From an uncultured Clostridia bacterium (GTDB lineage Bacteria > Bacillota > Clostridia > Christensenellales > Aristaeellaceae), in contig CAKUFG010000023.1 in NCBI GenBank assembly GCA_934647235.1, positions 1 to 45,449 of the forward strand: 45,449 nt of DNA, in the 5' to 3' direction. The position numbers and the translations under genes are program-made. The notes beneath the pieces were generated by a model. The model worked only from the letters and a program-made list of their open reading frames with translations, did no database searches and was not told the DNA's origin. Shown piece by piece: positions 8,212 to 17,370 of this stretch (position 1 is its first letter; each line of letters opens with the position of its first letter).

Positions 8212-9351
8212 ATGAAGAAAACTCGTTTGCTCTCTATGTTTATTGCGGTGATGATGGTCCTGCTGATTACCTCCTCCGCTATGGCTGAGACCATCGTCAT
8301 TGGCGGCGCCGGCCCCCTGACCGGCGGCGCGGCGCAGTACGGCATCTCCGTTGAGCAGGGCGCTCAGCTCTATATCGACCAGATCAACGCCGAGCTGGCG
8401 GCCTCCGGCTCCGACACCCGCTTTGAACTGATCTTTGAAGACAACGGCGGCGACGACACCGAAGCCCAGAACGTATACTACCGCCTGACCGAATCCAAGG
8501 GCGCGGTCGCCTTCCTGGGCGACGTGCTGTCGGGCAACTGCAAGGTAGTCGCCGAGTGCGCCAATGAGGACGGCATCCCCATGGTAACCGCTTCCTCCAC
8601 CAGCTACGAAATCACCACCGACCATCCCACGGTGTTCCGCACCTGCTTCCTGGATCCCTTCCAGGGCGTGGTCATGGCCAACTATGCCAAGTCCAAGGGC
8701 TACACCAAGGTAGCCATCCTGTACGGCAACGACGACGACTACTCCATCGGCCTGGCTGATTCCTTTGAGGAGCAGTGCAGGAAGAACGGCATGGAAGTAA
8801 CCGCCAAGGAAAGCGGCAGCTTCTCCGACATGGACTTCTCCGCGCAGCTGACCAAGATCGCCTCCACCAATCCTGAGGTCGTGTTCCTGCCCTTCTACGG
8901 CGAGCAGGCTTCCATGATCCTCAGCCGCGCTGCCTCCATCGGCATGGACGTTACCTTCCTGGGCGGCGACGGCATCAGCAACATCGTGGACTTCATGACC
9001 GACAAAAAGCTGCTGACCAAAGTTGTGTACTGCGATCACTTTGACGCCAACTCCGAAACCGAGATCGTAAAGAAGTTCAAGGCTGATTTCAAAGCCAAGT
9101 ACGGCACCGACGTCACCCTGTCCTTCTCTGCCACCGCGTATGACGCTGCGCTGGTTATCTGCCAGGCCATCCTGCGCGCGGGCAGCACCGATAAGGCCGC
9201 CATCGTTGAGCAGATCAAGACCGGCACCTTCGACGGCGTTACCAGCACGATCACCTTTGACGATCACAACGACCCGATCAAGAGCGCTTTCATCATGACC
9301 TTTGACGAGAGCGGCAACAAGACCTTCATCGAGCTGCTGGGCAACGAGTAA
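8212..9351 (+). CDS. livK: Branched-chain amino-acid ABC transporter binding protein (LivK/LivJ family)
   Basis: The 379-residue protein is the extracellular receptor of the HAAT-type transporter encoded downstream. A signal peptide (MKKTRLLSMFIAVMMVLLI) ends near SAMA|ETIVIGG. The mature start IVIGGAGPLTGGAAQYG and the VAFLGDVLSGN and PMVTASSTSYEIT segments are typical of LivJ/LivK receptors that bind leucine, isoleucine, valine or related ligands. No lipobox cysteine is present. The ATG at 8212 is preferred over the one at 8206 because AAGGAGG (8197-8203) is 8 nt from it and only 2 nt from the other. Ligand identity is not provable from sequence; related receptors also take amides or urea. 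Confidence 0.92.
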   Translation: MKKTRLLSMFIAVMMVLLITSSAMAETIVIGGAGPLTGGAAQYGISVEQGAQLYIDQINAELAASGSDTRFELIFEDNGGDDTEAQNVYYRLTESKGAVAFLGDVLSGNCKVVAECANEDGIPMVTASSTSYEITTDHPTVFRTCFLDPFQGVVMANYAKSKGYTKVAILYGNDDDYSIGLADSFEEQCRKNGMEVTAKESGSFSDMDFSAQLTKIASTNPEVVFLPFYGEQASMILSRAASIGMDVTFLGGDGISNIVDFMTDKKLLTKVVYCDHFDANSETEIVKKFKADFKAKYGTDVTLSFSATAYDAALVICQAILRAGSTDKAAIVEQIKTGTFDGVTSTITFDDHNDPIKSAFIMTFDESGNKTFIELLGNE

Positions 9352-9383
9352 TCACATTTTCTCCCTGATTATACACAGGCGAT

Positions 9384-9406
9384 GGGGAAGGAGCTGCTCC
9401 TTCCCC
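9384..9406 (+). other. Perfect stem-loop between livK and livH
   Basis: GGGGAAGGAGC and GCTCCTTCCCC form an 11-bp inverted repeat with a 1-nt centre, 32 bp after the livK stop. No strong T-run follows, so it probably acts as an mRNA-stabilising or partial terminator element that keeps receptor levels above permease levels. Confidence 0.6.
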
Positions 9407-9464
9407 TATCCCTGTATTAAGCCCCTGATTCCAATGAAGAAAATAAACAAGGCGGGTGATACGA

Positions 9465-10343
9465 TTGCTGTTTCTGAACCAGCTGATCAACGGACTTCAC
9501 ATCGGCAGCATTTACGCGCTGATCGCGCTTGGCTACACCATGGTATACGGCATTGTCAAGCTGATTAACTTTGCCCACGGCGATATTATCATGGTGGGCG
9601 CCTATGTAAGCCTGCTGCTGATTACCAGCTCCGGCCTGCCCTACTACCTGGCCATCCCGATCACGATGGTTTTTTGCGCTGTTTTGGGCGTGGTGATCGA
9701 GCGACTGGCCTACAAGCCCCTGCGCAGCGCGCCGCGCATTTCGGCGCTGATTACGGCCATCGGCGTGAGCATGTTTCTGCAGAACCTGGCGCAGCTGATC
9801 TTCTCCGCCACGCCCAAGCCCTACCCCTCCACCGTCATTTCCACCCGCTCGCTGTCGCTGGGCGGCCTGACGGTGAACCTGCTTACCCTGGTTACGCTGG
9901 GCGTTTCCATCGTGCTGATGTTCGGCCTGTCCACCTTTGTGCGCTTTACCAAGACGGGCAAGGCCATGCGCGCGGTATCCGAGGATATGGGCGCGTCCCA
10001 GCTGATGGGCATCAACGTGAACAACACCATTTCCATCACCTTTGCCATCGGCAGCGCGCTGGCTGCCATCGGCGCGGTGCTTTACTGCATGGCTTACCCG
10101 CTGGTATCCCCCACGATGGGCTCGCTGCCGGGCCTGAAGGCCTTTATTGCGGCGGTATTCGGCGGCATCGGCATCCTGCCCGGCGCCATGATCGGCGGCT
10201 TTGTGATGGGCATTGCCGAAAGCCTGACCAAGAGCTATATTTCCTCCCAGATGTCGGACGCTGTGGTATACGGCATCCTGATCATCATGCTGCTGGTGAA
10301 GCCCACAGGTCTGCTGGGCAAGCGCGCCAGCGAGAAAGTGTAA
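9465..10343 (+). CDS. livH: Branched-chain amino-acid ABC transporter permease LivH
   Basis: LivH-type membrane subunit (292 residues from this start). LINGLHIGSIYALIALGYTMVYG, cut here into its visible parts (LINGLHIGSIYALIALGYTM near the N-terminus and LINFAHGDIIMVGAY after it), is diagnostic of LivH. Several further membrane helices follow. The start is uncertain: a TTG at 9465 follows AAGGCGGGTGAT, a near-complete match to the anti-Shine-Dalgarno complement at good spacing, while an in-frame GTG at 9456 would be only 3 nt from it. The TTG is preferred. It is followed after 10 bp by the LivM-LivG fusion gene. Confidence 0.92.
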   Translation: MLFLNQLINGLHIGSIYALIALGYTMVYGIVKLINFAHGDIIMVGAYVSLLLITSSGLPYYLAIPITMVFCAVLGVVIERLAYKPLRSAPRISALITAIGVSMFLQNLAQLIFSATPKPYPSTVISTRSLSLGGLTVNLLTLVTLGVSIVLMFGLSTFVRFTKTGKAMRAVSEDMGASQLMGINVNNTISITFAIGSALAAIGAVLYCMAYPLVSPTMGSLPGLKAFIAAVFGGIGILPGAMIGGFVMGIAESLTKSYISSQMSDAVVYGILIIMLLVKPTGLLGKRASEKV

Positions 10344-10353
10344 GGTGCGGCCT

Positions 10354-12228
10354 ATGAAATTTGACAGACGTTTTCGCGCGTGCCTGCTCAACCTCATCGC
10401 AGTCGTCGCCATTTATTTCACCTTCACGCTGCTGATCAATTCCGGCGCGCTCAACCGCTATTACCGCAACATTCTCTTCAGCATCTGCATCAACATCATC
10501 ATGGCCGTCAGCCTCAACCTGACCACCGGCATGCTGGGCGAGCTGGCGCTGGGCCATGCGGGCTTTATGGCCGTGGGCGCTTTTGCCAGCGCGATTATTA
10601 CCAAGTCCTGGGCGGTCAGCACGGCCATCTCCTTCCCCGTCGCGCTGATCGCGGGCGGCCTGATCGCGGCAGTGTTCGGCCTGGTGATCGGCATTCCCGC
10701 CCTGCGGCTGAAGGGCGACTATCTGGCCATCATCACGCTGGGCTTTGGCGAGATCATCCGCGTGATCATCATCAACCTGCCCATCACCGGCGCGGCCAAG
10801 GGTCTGTCCGGCATCCCCAAGCTGACCAACTTCAACTACGTTTACACCATCATGGTACTCATCATCGCCGCCATGTTCACCCTGGGCCGCTCCCGCCATG
10901 GCCGCGCGATCATCTCTATCCGTGAAAACGCCATCGCCGCCGAGTCCACGGGTATCGCGGTGTTCCGCTACAAGGTGTTCGCCTTTACCCTGGCGGCCTT
11001 CTTTGCCGGCGTTGCCGGCGCGCTGTACGCCCATCAGCAGGGCAGCATCAGCGCCGCCACCTTTGACTACAACAAGTCCATCGACTATCTGGTCATGGTG
11101 GTGCTGGGCGGCATGGGCTCCATCACCGGCTCTATCCTGTCGGCCACGGTGCTGTCGCTGCTGCCTGAATACCTGCGCGATCTGACCAGCCTGCTCAACA
11201 AGGCGCTGCCCTTCAAGATCGCCGACCCGCGCATGCTGATCTACTCCCTGGTGCTGATCCTGATGATGATCTTCCGTCCCAAGGGTCTGCTGGGCACGGC
11301 GGAGTTTTCTCTGCTGCGCGTGTGGGAATTCTGCGCCCGGTATGTAAGAAAAGCCTGGCACGCGATTGCCAGGCGCCTGCCCCAGCGCAAAAAGAAGGAA
11401 GTCACCATGCCCGAGGTGCCCAAGTACGACTATGTCAACTTTGACCTGCCGGTGCTGGAGGCCAAGGGGCTGGGTATTCATTTCGGCGGCCTGCAGGTGG
11501 CCGAGAACGTCAATCTTCACCTGATGGACAACGAGATCGTAGGCCTGATTGGCCCCAACGGCGCAGGCAAAACCACGATTTTCAACATGCTGACCGGCGT
11601 ATATCAGCCCACTGCGGGCGATATCATCCTGCTGGGCAAGTCCATCGTGGGCCATTCCACGCACTATATCACGGCCAACGGCATCGCCCGCACCTTCCAG
11701 AACATCCGCCTGTTCAAGTCCATGACGGTCATTGAGAACATCAAGGTGGCCTTCCAGACCCGCATGCACTACACCGCGATGGAGGGCATTGTACGCGCTC
11801 CGCGCTACGCCCGCGAGGAACGCGGCATCGATATCCGCGCCCGCGAGCTGCTGAGCGTATTCGACATGGAGGAAGTGGCCGACGTGCCCGCCGACAGCCT
11901 TCCCTACGGCCAGCAGCGCAAGCTGGAAATCTGCCGCGCCCTGGCCAGCAACCCCAAGGTGCTGCTGCTGGATGAGCCTGCTGCGGGCATGAACCCCAAG
12001 GAAACCGAAGAGCTGATGCAGGCCATCCGCATCATCCGCGACCGCTTCTCCGTGGCCATCCTGCTGATTGAGCACGATATGAAGCTGGTCATGGGCATCT
12101 GCGAGCGCATCTATGTGCTCAACTACGGCCGCATCATCGCCGAGGGCACGCCCGATCAGGTAAGCCATAACGCGGAGGTTATCGCCGCCTATCTGGGCTC
12201 CGCCGCCCAGGAAGGAAAGGAGGGTTAA
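10354..12228 (+). CDS. livMG: LivM permease fused to LivG ATPase
   Basis: One 624-residue reading frame contains two subunits that are usually separate. Residues about 1-330 are a LivM-type permease (NLTTGMLGELALGHAGFMAVG, then LRLKGDYLAIITLGFGEIIR). After a basic linker (about 330-365, rich in Arg and Lys) comes a complete LivG-type ATPase: Walker A GPNGAGKTT, Q-loop region ARTFQNIRLF, signature LPYGQQRKLEI, Walker B VLLLDEPAAGMN and the switch His in LIEHDMKLVM. There is no stop or frameshift between the parts. The ATG at 10354 has AAGGTG 6 nt upstream. It pairs with LivF encoded 3 bp downstream to complete the ATPase heterodimer. Confidence 0.93.
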   Translation: MKFDRRFRACLLNLIAVVAIYFTFTLLINSGALNRYYRNILFSICINIIMAVSLNLTTGMLGELALGHAGFMAVGAFASAIITKSWAVSTAISFPVALIAGGLIAAVFGLVIGIPALRLKGDYLAIITLGFGEIIRVIIINLPITGAAKGLSGIPKLTNFNYVYTIMVLIIAAMFTLGRSRHGRAIISIRENAIAAESTGIAVFRYKVFAFTLAAFFAGVAGALYAHQQGSISAATFDYNKSIDYLVMVVLGGMGSITGSILSATVLSLLPEYLRDLTSLLNKALPFKIADPRMLIYSLVLILMMIFRPKGLLGTAEFSLLRVWEFCARYVRKAWHAIARRLPQRKKKEVTMPEVPKYDYVNFDLPVLEAKGLGIHFGGLQVAENVNLHLMDNEIVGLIGPNGAGKTTIFNMLTGVYQPTAGDIILLGKSIVGHSTHYITANGIARTFQNIRLFKSMTVIENIKVAFQTRMHYTAMEGIVRAPRYAREERGIDIRARELLSVFDMEEVADVPADSLPYGQQRKLEICRALASNPKVLLLDEPAAGMNPKETEELMQAIRIIRDRFSVAILLIEHDMKLVMGICERIYVLNYGRIIAEGTPDQVSHNAEVIAAYLGSAAQEGKEG

Positions 12229-12231
12229 GCC

Positions 12232-12936
12232 ATGTTGAGCGTAGAAAACCTGAACGTATACTACGGCGCCATCCATGCCCTGCATGATATCTCCTTCCAT
12301 GTGGACACCGGCGAAATCGTCACGCTGATCGGCGCAAACGGCGCAGGCAAAACCTCCATCCTGCACTCCATTTCCGCGCTGATTCCCCGCCGCAGCGGCG
12401 CAGTCACCTTTGACGGCAAGGATCTGTCCCACATTCCGGCGCACCGGCTGATTGCCATGGGCCTTACCCAGGTGCCGGAGGGCCGCCGCGTGTTTGCCAC
12501 CATGACGGTAATGGAAAACCTGGAGATGGGCGCTTACACCCGCCGCAGCCGCACCGAAATGCAGCAGGATCTGGATATGGTGTTCGCGCATTTTCCCCGG
12601 CTGAAGGAGCGCATGAAGCAGTATGCCGGCACGCTGTCCGGCGGCGAGCAGCAGATGCTGGCCATGGGCCGCGCGCTGATGAGCCATCCGAAGCTGCTGA
12701 TGATGGACGAGCCCTCCATGGGCCTGTCCCCCATCCTGGTGCAGGAAATCTTCAGCATCATCCAGGAGATCAACAAATCCGGCACCACCGTGCTGCTGGT
12801 GGAGCAGAACGCCCATATGGCCCTGTCCATCGCCAACCGCGCCTATGTGCTGGAAACGGGTAAGATCATCAAGGAAGGCGACGCCGCCGCGCTGCTGTCG
12901 GACGACGACGTGCGCCGCGCCTATCTGGGAAACTAA
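12232..12936 (+). CDS. livF: Branched-chain amino-acid ABC transporter ATPase LivF
   Basis: The 234-residue second ATPase of the transporter. It carries Walker A GANGAGKTS, the LivF-typical VPEGRRVFATMTVMENL, signature LSGGEQQMLAMGRAL, Walker B LLMMDEPSMGLSP and the switch segment LLVEQNAHMAL. The ATG lies 3 bp after the stop of the livMG fusion, with AAGGAGG overlapping the end of that gene. A strong inverted repeat follows the stop and ends the operon. The full set, receptor, LivH, LivM-LivG and LivF, makes a complete transporter. Confidence 0.96.
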   Translation: MLSVENLNVYYGAIHALHDISFHVDTGEIVTLIGANGAGKTSILHSISALIPRRSGAVTFDGKDLSHIPAHRLIAMGLTQVPEGRRVFATMTVMENLEMGAYTRRSRTEMQQDLDMVFAHFPRLKERMKQYAGTLSGGEQQMLAMGRALMSHPKLLMMDEPSMGLSPILVQEIFSIIQEINKSGTTVLLVEQNAHMALSIANRAYVLETGKIIKEGDAAALLSDDDVRRAYLGN

Positions 12937-12959
12937 TCCTATCTGCGCAATTAAATGTA

Positions 12960-12991
12960 AATCCCGGCTGGATACATATCCAGCCGGGATT
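12960..12991. terminator. Bidirectional hairpin terminator between livF and degV
   Basis: AATCCCGGCTGGATA is followed after 2 nt by its exact reverse complement. Moderately T-rich tracts flank it on both strands. It separates the convergent livF (plus) and degV-like (minus) genes. Confidence 0.8.
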
Positions 12992-13021
12992 ATTCTTATC
13001 TGCAATGATCCTATCTGTACG

Positions 13022-13882
13022 TTATCCTTCCACTACCTGCACGCCGATACCCAGCAGGCCGGGGCCGGTATGCACGCCCAGGGCAGGGCTGACCTCGCAT
13101 TCCAGAAACAGCTGTGCATCCGGCAGGCGCTGCTTGAGCTCCTGCGCCAGCTTGGCCGCTTCCTCGCGGGCGCTGCCGTTGGCCACGGCAATGCAGTATT
13201 TGGCGTTGCCCTGCACCTGCTTGAGCGCCAGCGCCACCGTCTCCGCGATGGATTTCACGCGGCCGCGCGCCTTGCTGACCACATAGTACGCGCCGTCCGC
13301 ATCGCAGGAAATGATGGGCTTGAGGTTCAGCACCGAGCCCAGCATGGAGGCCACGCGGCCGATCCGCCCGCCCTTGCGCAGGTATTCCAGCGTCGCCAGG
13401 CAGAAATACACATGCGTATGCTCCACGCTGTAGTGAATCTTGCGGCAGATTTCATCCATATCCAGCCCCTGCTCGATGAGCCGGCCGGCATAGATGGCCT
13501 GAAAGCCCGCGCCGATGCCGATATTGAGCGTATCGATCACCCGGCAGTCAAGGCCTGGAAACTGCTCCGCCGCCAGGCGCATGGCGTTGCCCGTGCCCGA
13601 CAGCGCGCCCGAAATGGACACAGCGATGACATGCTCGTAGCCCGCCTGCTCGATGCGGCTCAGCGCATCGCATACGGTATCGATGCTGGGCAGGGAGGTG
13701 TGCGGCACTTCCTCCTCCAGCCGGTCGTATACCTGCTGCGGGGTGATATCCACCTTGTCGGTATACTCCCGGTCATGATAGATCACGCGCATGGGCACAA
13801 CGTACATCTGATACTTTTCAATCAGCTCCTGCGGCACGTCGGTGCAGGAATCAGTCATAATGGCAATTTTCTGCGGGTTCAT
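13022..13882 (-). CDS. DegV-family fatty-acid-binding protein
   Basis: The 286-residue protein is a DegV-family member. Family proteins bind a fatty acid between two domains, and FakB homologues present it to the kinase FakA. Typical segments are IAIMTDSCTDVPQEL at the N-terminus, VVPMRVIYHDREYTD, HTSLPSIDTV (the lipid head-group binding TS motif), and AVSISGALSGTGNAMRLA. An AGGTGA ribosome site precedes the ATG, which overlaps the stop of the upstream thiolase gene by 4 bp. No fakA is in the window, so the role as a FakB is inferred from the family only. Confidence 0.92.
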   Translation of the reverse strand: MNPQKIAIMTDSCTDVPQELIEKYQMYVVPMRVIYHDREYTDKVDITPQQVYDRLEEEVPHTSLPSIDTVCDALSRIEQAGYEHVIAVSISGALSGTGNAMRLAAEQFPGLDCRVIDTLNIGIGAGFQAIYAGRLIEQGLDMDEICRKIHYSVEHTHVYFCLATLEYLRKGGRIGRVASMLGSVLNLKPIISCDADGAYYVVSKARGRVKSIAETVALALKQVQGNAKYCIAVANGSAREEAAKLAQELKQRLPDAQLFLECEVSPALGVHTGPGLLGIGVQVVEG

Positions 13883-14730
13883 GCTTTCACCTCCGGTTCT
13901 TGCCGCTGCGGCGCGGCATAGTCCTGCGTGAAGGGCGTTATGCTGTCTGCGCCCACCGCGCGATAGCCCAGCACCGTATCCAGATCCACCGCCGAAAGGG
14001 CGGCGAAGATGTTGTTTTTCAGCTTTGGATTATCCACCGACAGCTTTTCAATCAGGTCGCGGATATACTTGCGCTTACCGCCATCCTCGCTGCTGGTTAC
14101 GCGGCAGGCGCAGCGCAGGCATTCCAGCCCCTGCTCGTGCTGCCAGGCAATGATATGCTCCTCCCGCACCAGAAACAGCGGGCGAATCAGCTCCATGCCC
14201 GCCCAGTTGTCGCTTTTTACCTTGGGCATCATGGTCTTGAACTGGCCGCCATAGAACAGGCTCATCAGCGCCGTGGCCACCGCATCGTCATAGTGATGGC
14301 CCAGAGCGATCTTGTTGCAGCCGCGCCTTTGCGCCTCCTTATACAGATAGCCGCGGCGCATGGCTGCGCACACATGGCAGGGCGAAGCGGGCACGTCGTT
14401 TACGATGGAAAAGATATCGCTTTCAAATATCTCGATGGGGAAGCCCAGCCTGCGCGCGTTCTCCTCCACCCTGGCGCGGTTTTCTGGCGTATAGCCGGGA
14501 TCCATCGTCAGGTAGCAAAGCTCAAAGGGCACCTCGCTGTGGCGCTGCAGCGCGCGCAGACAGGCCGCCAGCAGCAGCGAATCCTTGCCGCCCGACATGC
14601 ACACCGCAATGCGATCCCCAGCCGAAATGAGCTGGTAGGTCTTGATGGCGGAGATAAAGTTGCGCCAGATCGGCTTGCGGTAGGTCGTGATAATGCTGTG
14701 CTCGGCAGCGGTGTGGCGCGCTTCACTCAT
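13879..14730 (-). CDS. TtcA-like tRNA 2-thiocytidine synthase / PP-loop ATPase
   Basis: The 283-residue protein belongs to the TtcA/TtuA-type PP-loop ATPases that thiolate tRNA. The PP-loop CMSGGKDSLLLAA lies at about residues 44-56. A CHVC pair in SPCHVCAAMRRGYLY and further cysteines in CLRCAC near residue 215 fit the [4Fe-4S] ligands of the family. ALGHHYDDAVATALMSLFYGG is the conserved segment after the CxxC. The ATG has GGAGGG 8 nt upstream. TtcA modifies C32 of tRNA; whether this copy does that or another thiolation is not decided by the sequence. It is co-transcribed with the DegV gene. Confidence 0.85.
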   Translation of the reverse strand: MSEARHTAAEHSIITTYRKPIWRNFISAIKTYQLISAGDRIAVCMSGGKDSLLLAACLRALQRHSEVPFELCYLTMDPGYTPENRARVEENARRLGFPIEIFESDIFSIVNDVPASPCHVCAAMRRGYLYKEAQRRGCNKIALGHHYDDAVATALMSLFYGGQFKTMMPKVKSDNWAGMELIRPLFLVREEHIIAWQHEQGLECLRCACRVTSSEDGGKRKYIRDLIEKLSVDNPKLKNNIFAALSAVDLDTVLGYRAVGADSITPFTQDYAAPQRQEPEVKA

Positions 14731-14762
14731 GCAGGCAGCCCTCCATCGTAAATAACGCCTAT

Positions 14763-14791
14763 ATTATAACATATTTTCCTCCAAAAGAAAA
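14763..14791 (-). promoter_or_regulatory. Promoter of the ttcA-degV operon
   Basis: On the minus strand TTTTCT (14786-14791) and a perfect TATAAT (14763-14768) are 17 bp apart, about 32 bp upstream of the start codon. The -35 box is weak. It lies back-to-back with the peptidase promoter. Confidence 0.55.
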
Positions 14792-14798
14792 CATGGCC

Positions 14799-14827
14799 TT
14801 GCGCCGGAAATACACTGGTGATACAAT
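14799..14827 (+). promoter_or_regulatory. Promoter of the M24 peptidase gene
   Basis: TTGCGC (14799-14804) and TACAAT (14822-14827) have a 17-bp spacer and lie 28 bp upstream of the ATG. Confidence 0.65.
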
Positions 14828-14855
14828 ACGATTGTTCTTGAAAGGAGGCATTTTT

Positions 14856-15926
14856 ATGCATGCATCCCGCGTTGCGCGCGTGGCTGAAAACCTGCGCAGA
14901 ATGAACCTGAAGCAGGCGCTGATCTCCGCGCCCGCCTCTCTGTTTTATCTTACCGGCAAGTGGATCGCCCCCGGCGAGCGCATGGCAGCGCTGTATATCA
15001 ACGATCAGGGCGATACCCGCCTGTACGCCAACCGGCTCTTTGCCCTGCGCGGCAATATCGACGCAGAGCTGATCGAATATGACGACACCCAGGACTGCGT
15101 GCGCATCCTGGCCGACGGCCTGCAGTCCGGCCCCATCGGCATTGACAAGCTGTGGCCCAGCCACTTTACCATCCGCCTGATGGAGGCGCGCGGGGATATC
15201 CGCCCGGTGGTCGGCTCCCGCTGTGTGGACGACGCACGCATGCACAAGGACGCGCAGGAGCTGCAATGGATGCGCGAAAGCTCCCATAAAAACGACCAGG
15301 CCACCATGCAGACCATCGCGCGCCTGCACACCGGCATGAGCGAAAATGAAGCCGCCGCGCTGCACACGGGCTTTGCCAATCAGCTTGGCTCCTCCAGGCC
15401 CAGCTTTGAGCCGCTGGTCTGCTTTGGCCCCAACTGCGCCGAGCCGCATCACGACACCGGCGCGGATATCCTCAAGGACGGCGATTCGGTCATCCTGGAT
15501 GTGGGCCTGACCTGGCAGGATTACTGCAGCGACATGACGCGCACCGTGTTTATGGGCCATGCCAGCGACGAGCAAAAGCGCGTATACGATCTGGTTTGCG
15601 CGGCCAACGCTGCGGGGCGCGCCGCCGTGCATCCGGGCGCAGCGCTGCGCGATATCGACCATGCCGCGCGCAAGGTCATCGAGGATGCGGGCTACGGCGA
15701 ATACTTTATCCACCGCACCGGCCATGGCATTGGCCTGGAGGTACACGAGTTCCCCGACGTCAGCGCCAGCAGCGAGGCCATCGCCGAGCCGGGCATGACC
15801 TTCTCCATCGAGCCGGGCATTTACCTGCCGGGGCGCTTCGGCGTGCGCGTAGAGGATCTGGTGGCCGTCACGGAGGATGGCTGCGAAACGCTCAACGCCG
15901 CACCGCGCGAACTGAAAATCATCTAA
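14856..15926 (+). CDS. Xaa-Pro aminopeptidase / M24 family metallopeptidase
   Basis: The 356-residue cytoplasmic enzyme removes N-terminal residues before proline in peptides. The creatinase-like N-terminal domain (about 1-125; FYLTGKWIAPGERMAALYI) is followed by the M24 pita-bread domain. Five metal ligands can be placed: Asp in VILDVGLTW, Asp in CSDMTRTVF, His in HRTGHGIGLEVHEFPD, Glu in FSIEPGIYLP and Glu in RVEDLVAV. The ATG at 14856 has AAAGGAGG 7 nt upstream; a longer frame has no such site. A hairpin terminator follows. It stands alone with its own promoter. Confidence 0.93.
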   Translation: MHASRVARVAENLRRMNLKQALISAPASLFYLTGKWIAPGERMAALYINDQGDTRLYANRLFALRGNIDAELIEYDDTQDCVRILADGLQSGPIGIDKLWPSHFTIRLMEARGDIRPVVGSRCVDDARMHKDAQELQWMRESSHKNDQATMQTIARLHTGMSENEAAALHTGFANQLGSSRPSFEPLVCFGPNCAEPHHDTGADILKDGDSVILDVGLTWQDYCSDMTRTVFMGHASDEQKRVYDLVCAANAAGRAAVHPGAALRDIDHAARKVIEDAGYGEYFIHRTGHGIGLEVHEFPDVSASSEAIAEPGMTFSIEPGIYLPGRFGVRVEDLVAVTEDGCETLNAAPRELKII

Positions 15927-15938
15927 ACACTTACAGAA

Positions 15939-15972
15939 AAATCCCGCCGCATGGTTTCATACGGCGGGATTT
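15939..15972. terminator. Hairpin terminator after the peptidase gene
   Basis: AAATCCCGCCG and CGGCGGGATTT form an 11-bp stem with a 12-nt loop between convergent genes. T-rich tracts flank it on both strands, so it probably serves both. Confidence 0.8.
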
Positions 15973-15979
15973 GCTTTGC

Positions 15980-17335
15980 TTATCCGATCAAGCCCTCGAT
16001 CAGAATCAGCAGAATCAGCACCGGCAGCACCCACTGGAAATAGGGCTTGAGCTTAGGCGACAGCTTCAGGCCGCTGCCTCGGTTGGCCTCAGCCAGGTAC
16101 TTGTCAAAGCCCCAGCCCCACTTGGTCACGCAGAACAGCAGATACACAAGCGATCCGATGGGCAGCAGCAGATTGCTGACCGCAAAGTCCTCCATATCCA
16201 GCACGCCGCGGCCGCCCAGCTGCACATGGCTCCACACATTGAAGCCCAGCACGCAGGGCAGGCTGAGCACAGCCAGCAGCAGGCCGTTGATCAGCGCGGC
16301 CTTTTTGCGGCTCCAGCCGAAGGTATCCATACAGACCGAAATGATGTTTTCCAGCACGGCCAGCACGGTGGAGAAGCTGGCAAAAATCATAAACAGGAAA
16401 AACAGCGTGCCCCACAGACGGCCGCCCTTCATATTGACAAAGACGTTGGGCAGCGTTTCAAAGATCAGCGACGCGCCCTGATTGGGCTTTACGCCAAAGG
16501 AGAAGCAGGCCGGGAAGATGATTGTGCCCGCCATCAGCGCCACCAGCGTATCCAGCGCGCAGATGCGCACAGCTTCGCCCGCCAGCGCGTGCTGCTCGCT
16601 CATATAGCTGCCAAAGATCTCCATGGCCGCAATGCCCAGGCTCAGGGTGAAAAACGCCTGGTTCATCGCGTCCACAATCAGGTTGCCCAGGCCGTTTTCG
16701 CGGATGCTGTCCACCGATGGCAAAAGATAGAACTTCATGCCCTCCTTCGCGCCGGGCAGCGTCAGGCTGTGCACAGCCAGCAGCACAATCAGCGCCAGCA
16801 GGGCCAGCATCATGAGCTTGGAAATGCGCTCCAGGCCGTTGCGCAGCCCAAAGCTGCACACCGCAAAGCCCAGCAGCACCACAATCTCCGTCCAGATCGC
16901 CATTTCGCCGGGCGAGGACAAAAGCGTTCCAAACACGCCGCTGACGGCCTCCGCCGTCATGCCCGCCGTAAACGCGCCCGTCAGGAAGCGGCTGAAATAG
17001 CTGACCATCCAGCCCGTCACGGTGGTGTAATACATCATCAGCAGATAGCAGCCCGCCAGGCAGAACCAGCCGTGGATGTGCCACTTCTGCCCCGGTTTTT
17101 CCAGCTTTTTATAGGATAGAATCGCGCTTTTGCGGCTGGCGCGGCCCACAGCCAGCTCCATGGTCAGCACCGGCACGCCCATCACCAGCAGGCAGATCAG
17201 ATAAAACAGCACAAAATAACCGCCGCCGTTTTTGCCCGCGATATAGGGAAAACGCCACACATTACCGATGCCGATTGCGCAGCCCGCGCTGACCAGCAAA
17301 AAGCCCAGCCGCGAGCGGAAGGATTCGCGCTCCAT
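15980..17335 (-). CDS. Sodium-dependent transporter of the NSS (SNF) family
   Basis: The 451-residue membrane protein is a neurotransmitter:sodium symporter homologue, which moves amino acids or amines with sodium. The N-terminal signature SAGCAIGIGNVWRFPYIAGKNGG holds the unwound TM1; its core GNVWRFPY is at about residues 24-31. About eleven to twelve membrane helices follow. SFSTVLAVLENII near residue 310 corresponds to TM8. Bacterial members often have eleven helices, and the short C-terminus here fits that. The ATG has GAGGAGG 8 nt upstream and a clear promoter. The substrate cannot be named. Confidence 0.93.
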   Translation of the reverse strand: MERESFRSRLGFLLVSAGCAIGIGNVWRFPYIAGKNGGGYFVLFYLICLLVMGVPVLTMELAVGRASRKSAILSYKKLEKPGQKWHIHGWFCLAGCYLLMMYYTTVTGWMVSYFSRFLTGAFTAGMTAEAVSGVFGTLLSSPGEMAIWTEIVVLLGFAVCSFGLRNGLERISKLMMLALLALIVLLAVHSLTLPGAKEGMKFYLLPSVDSIRENGLGNLIVDAMNQAFFTLSLGIAAMEIFGSYMSEQHALAGEAVRICALDTLVALMAGTIIFPACFSFGVKPNQGASLIFETLPNVFVNMKGGRLWGTLFFLFMIFASFSTVLAVLENIISVCMDTFGWSRKKAALINGLLLAVLSLPCVLGFNVWSHVQLGGRGVLDMEDFAVSNLLLPIGSLVYLLFCVTKWGWGFDKYLAEANRGSGLKLSPKLKPYFQWVLPVLILLILIEGLIG

Positions 17336-17370
17336 GAAGAAAGCCTCCTCTTGGGTAAAAATATACAGTT

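Noticed and set aside
10285..13005. Open frame of 906 codons on the minus strand opposite livMG and livF
   Set aside because: It is the antisense of genes with clear ABC-transporter motifs and shows only His/Gln/Gly-rich shadow sequence.
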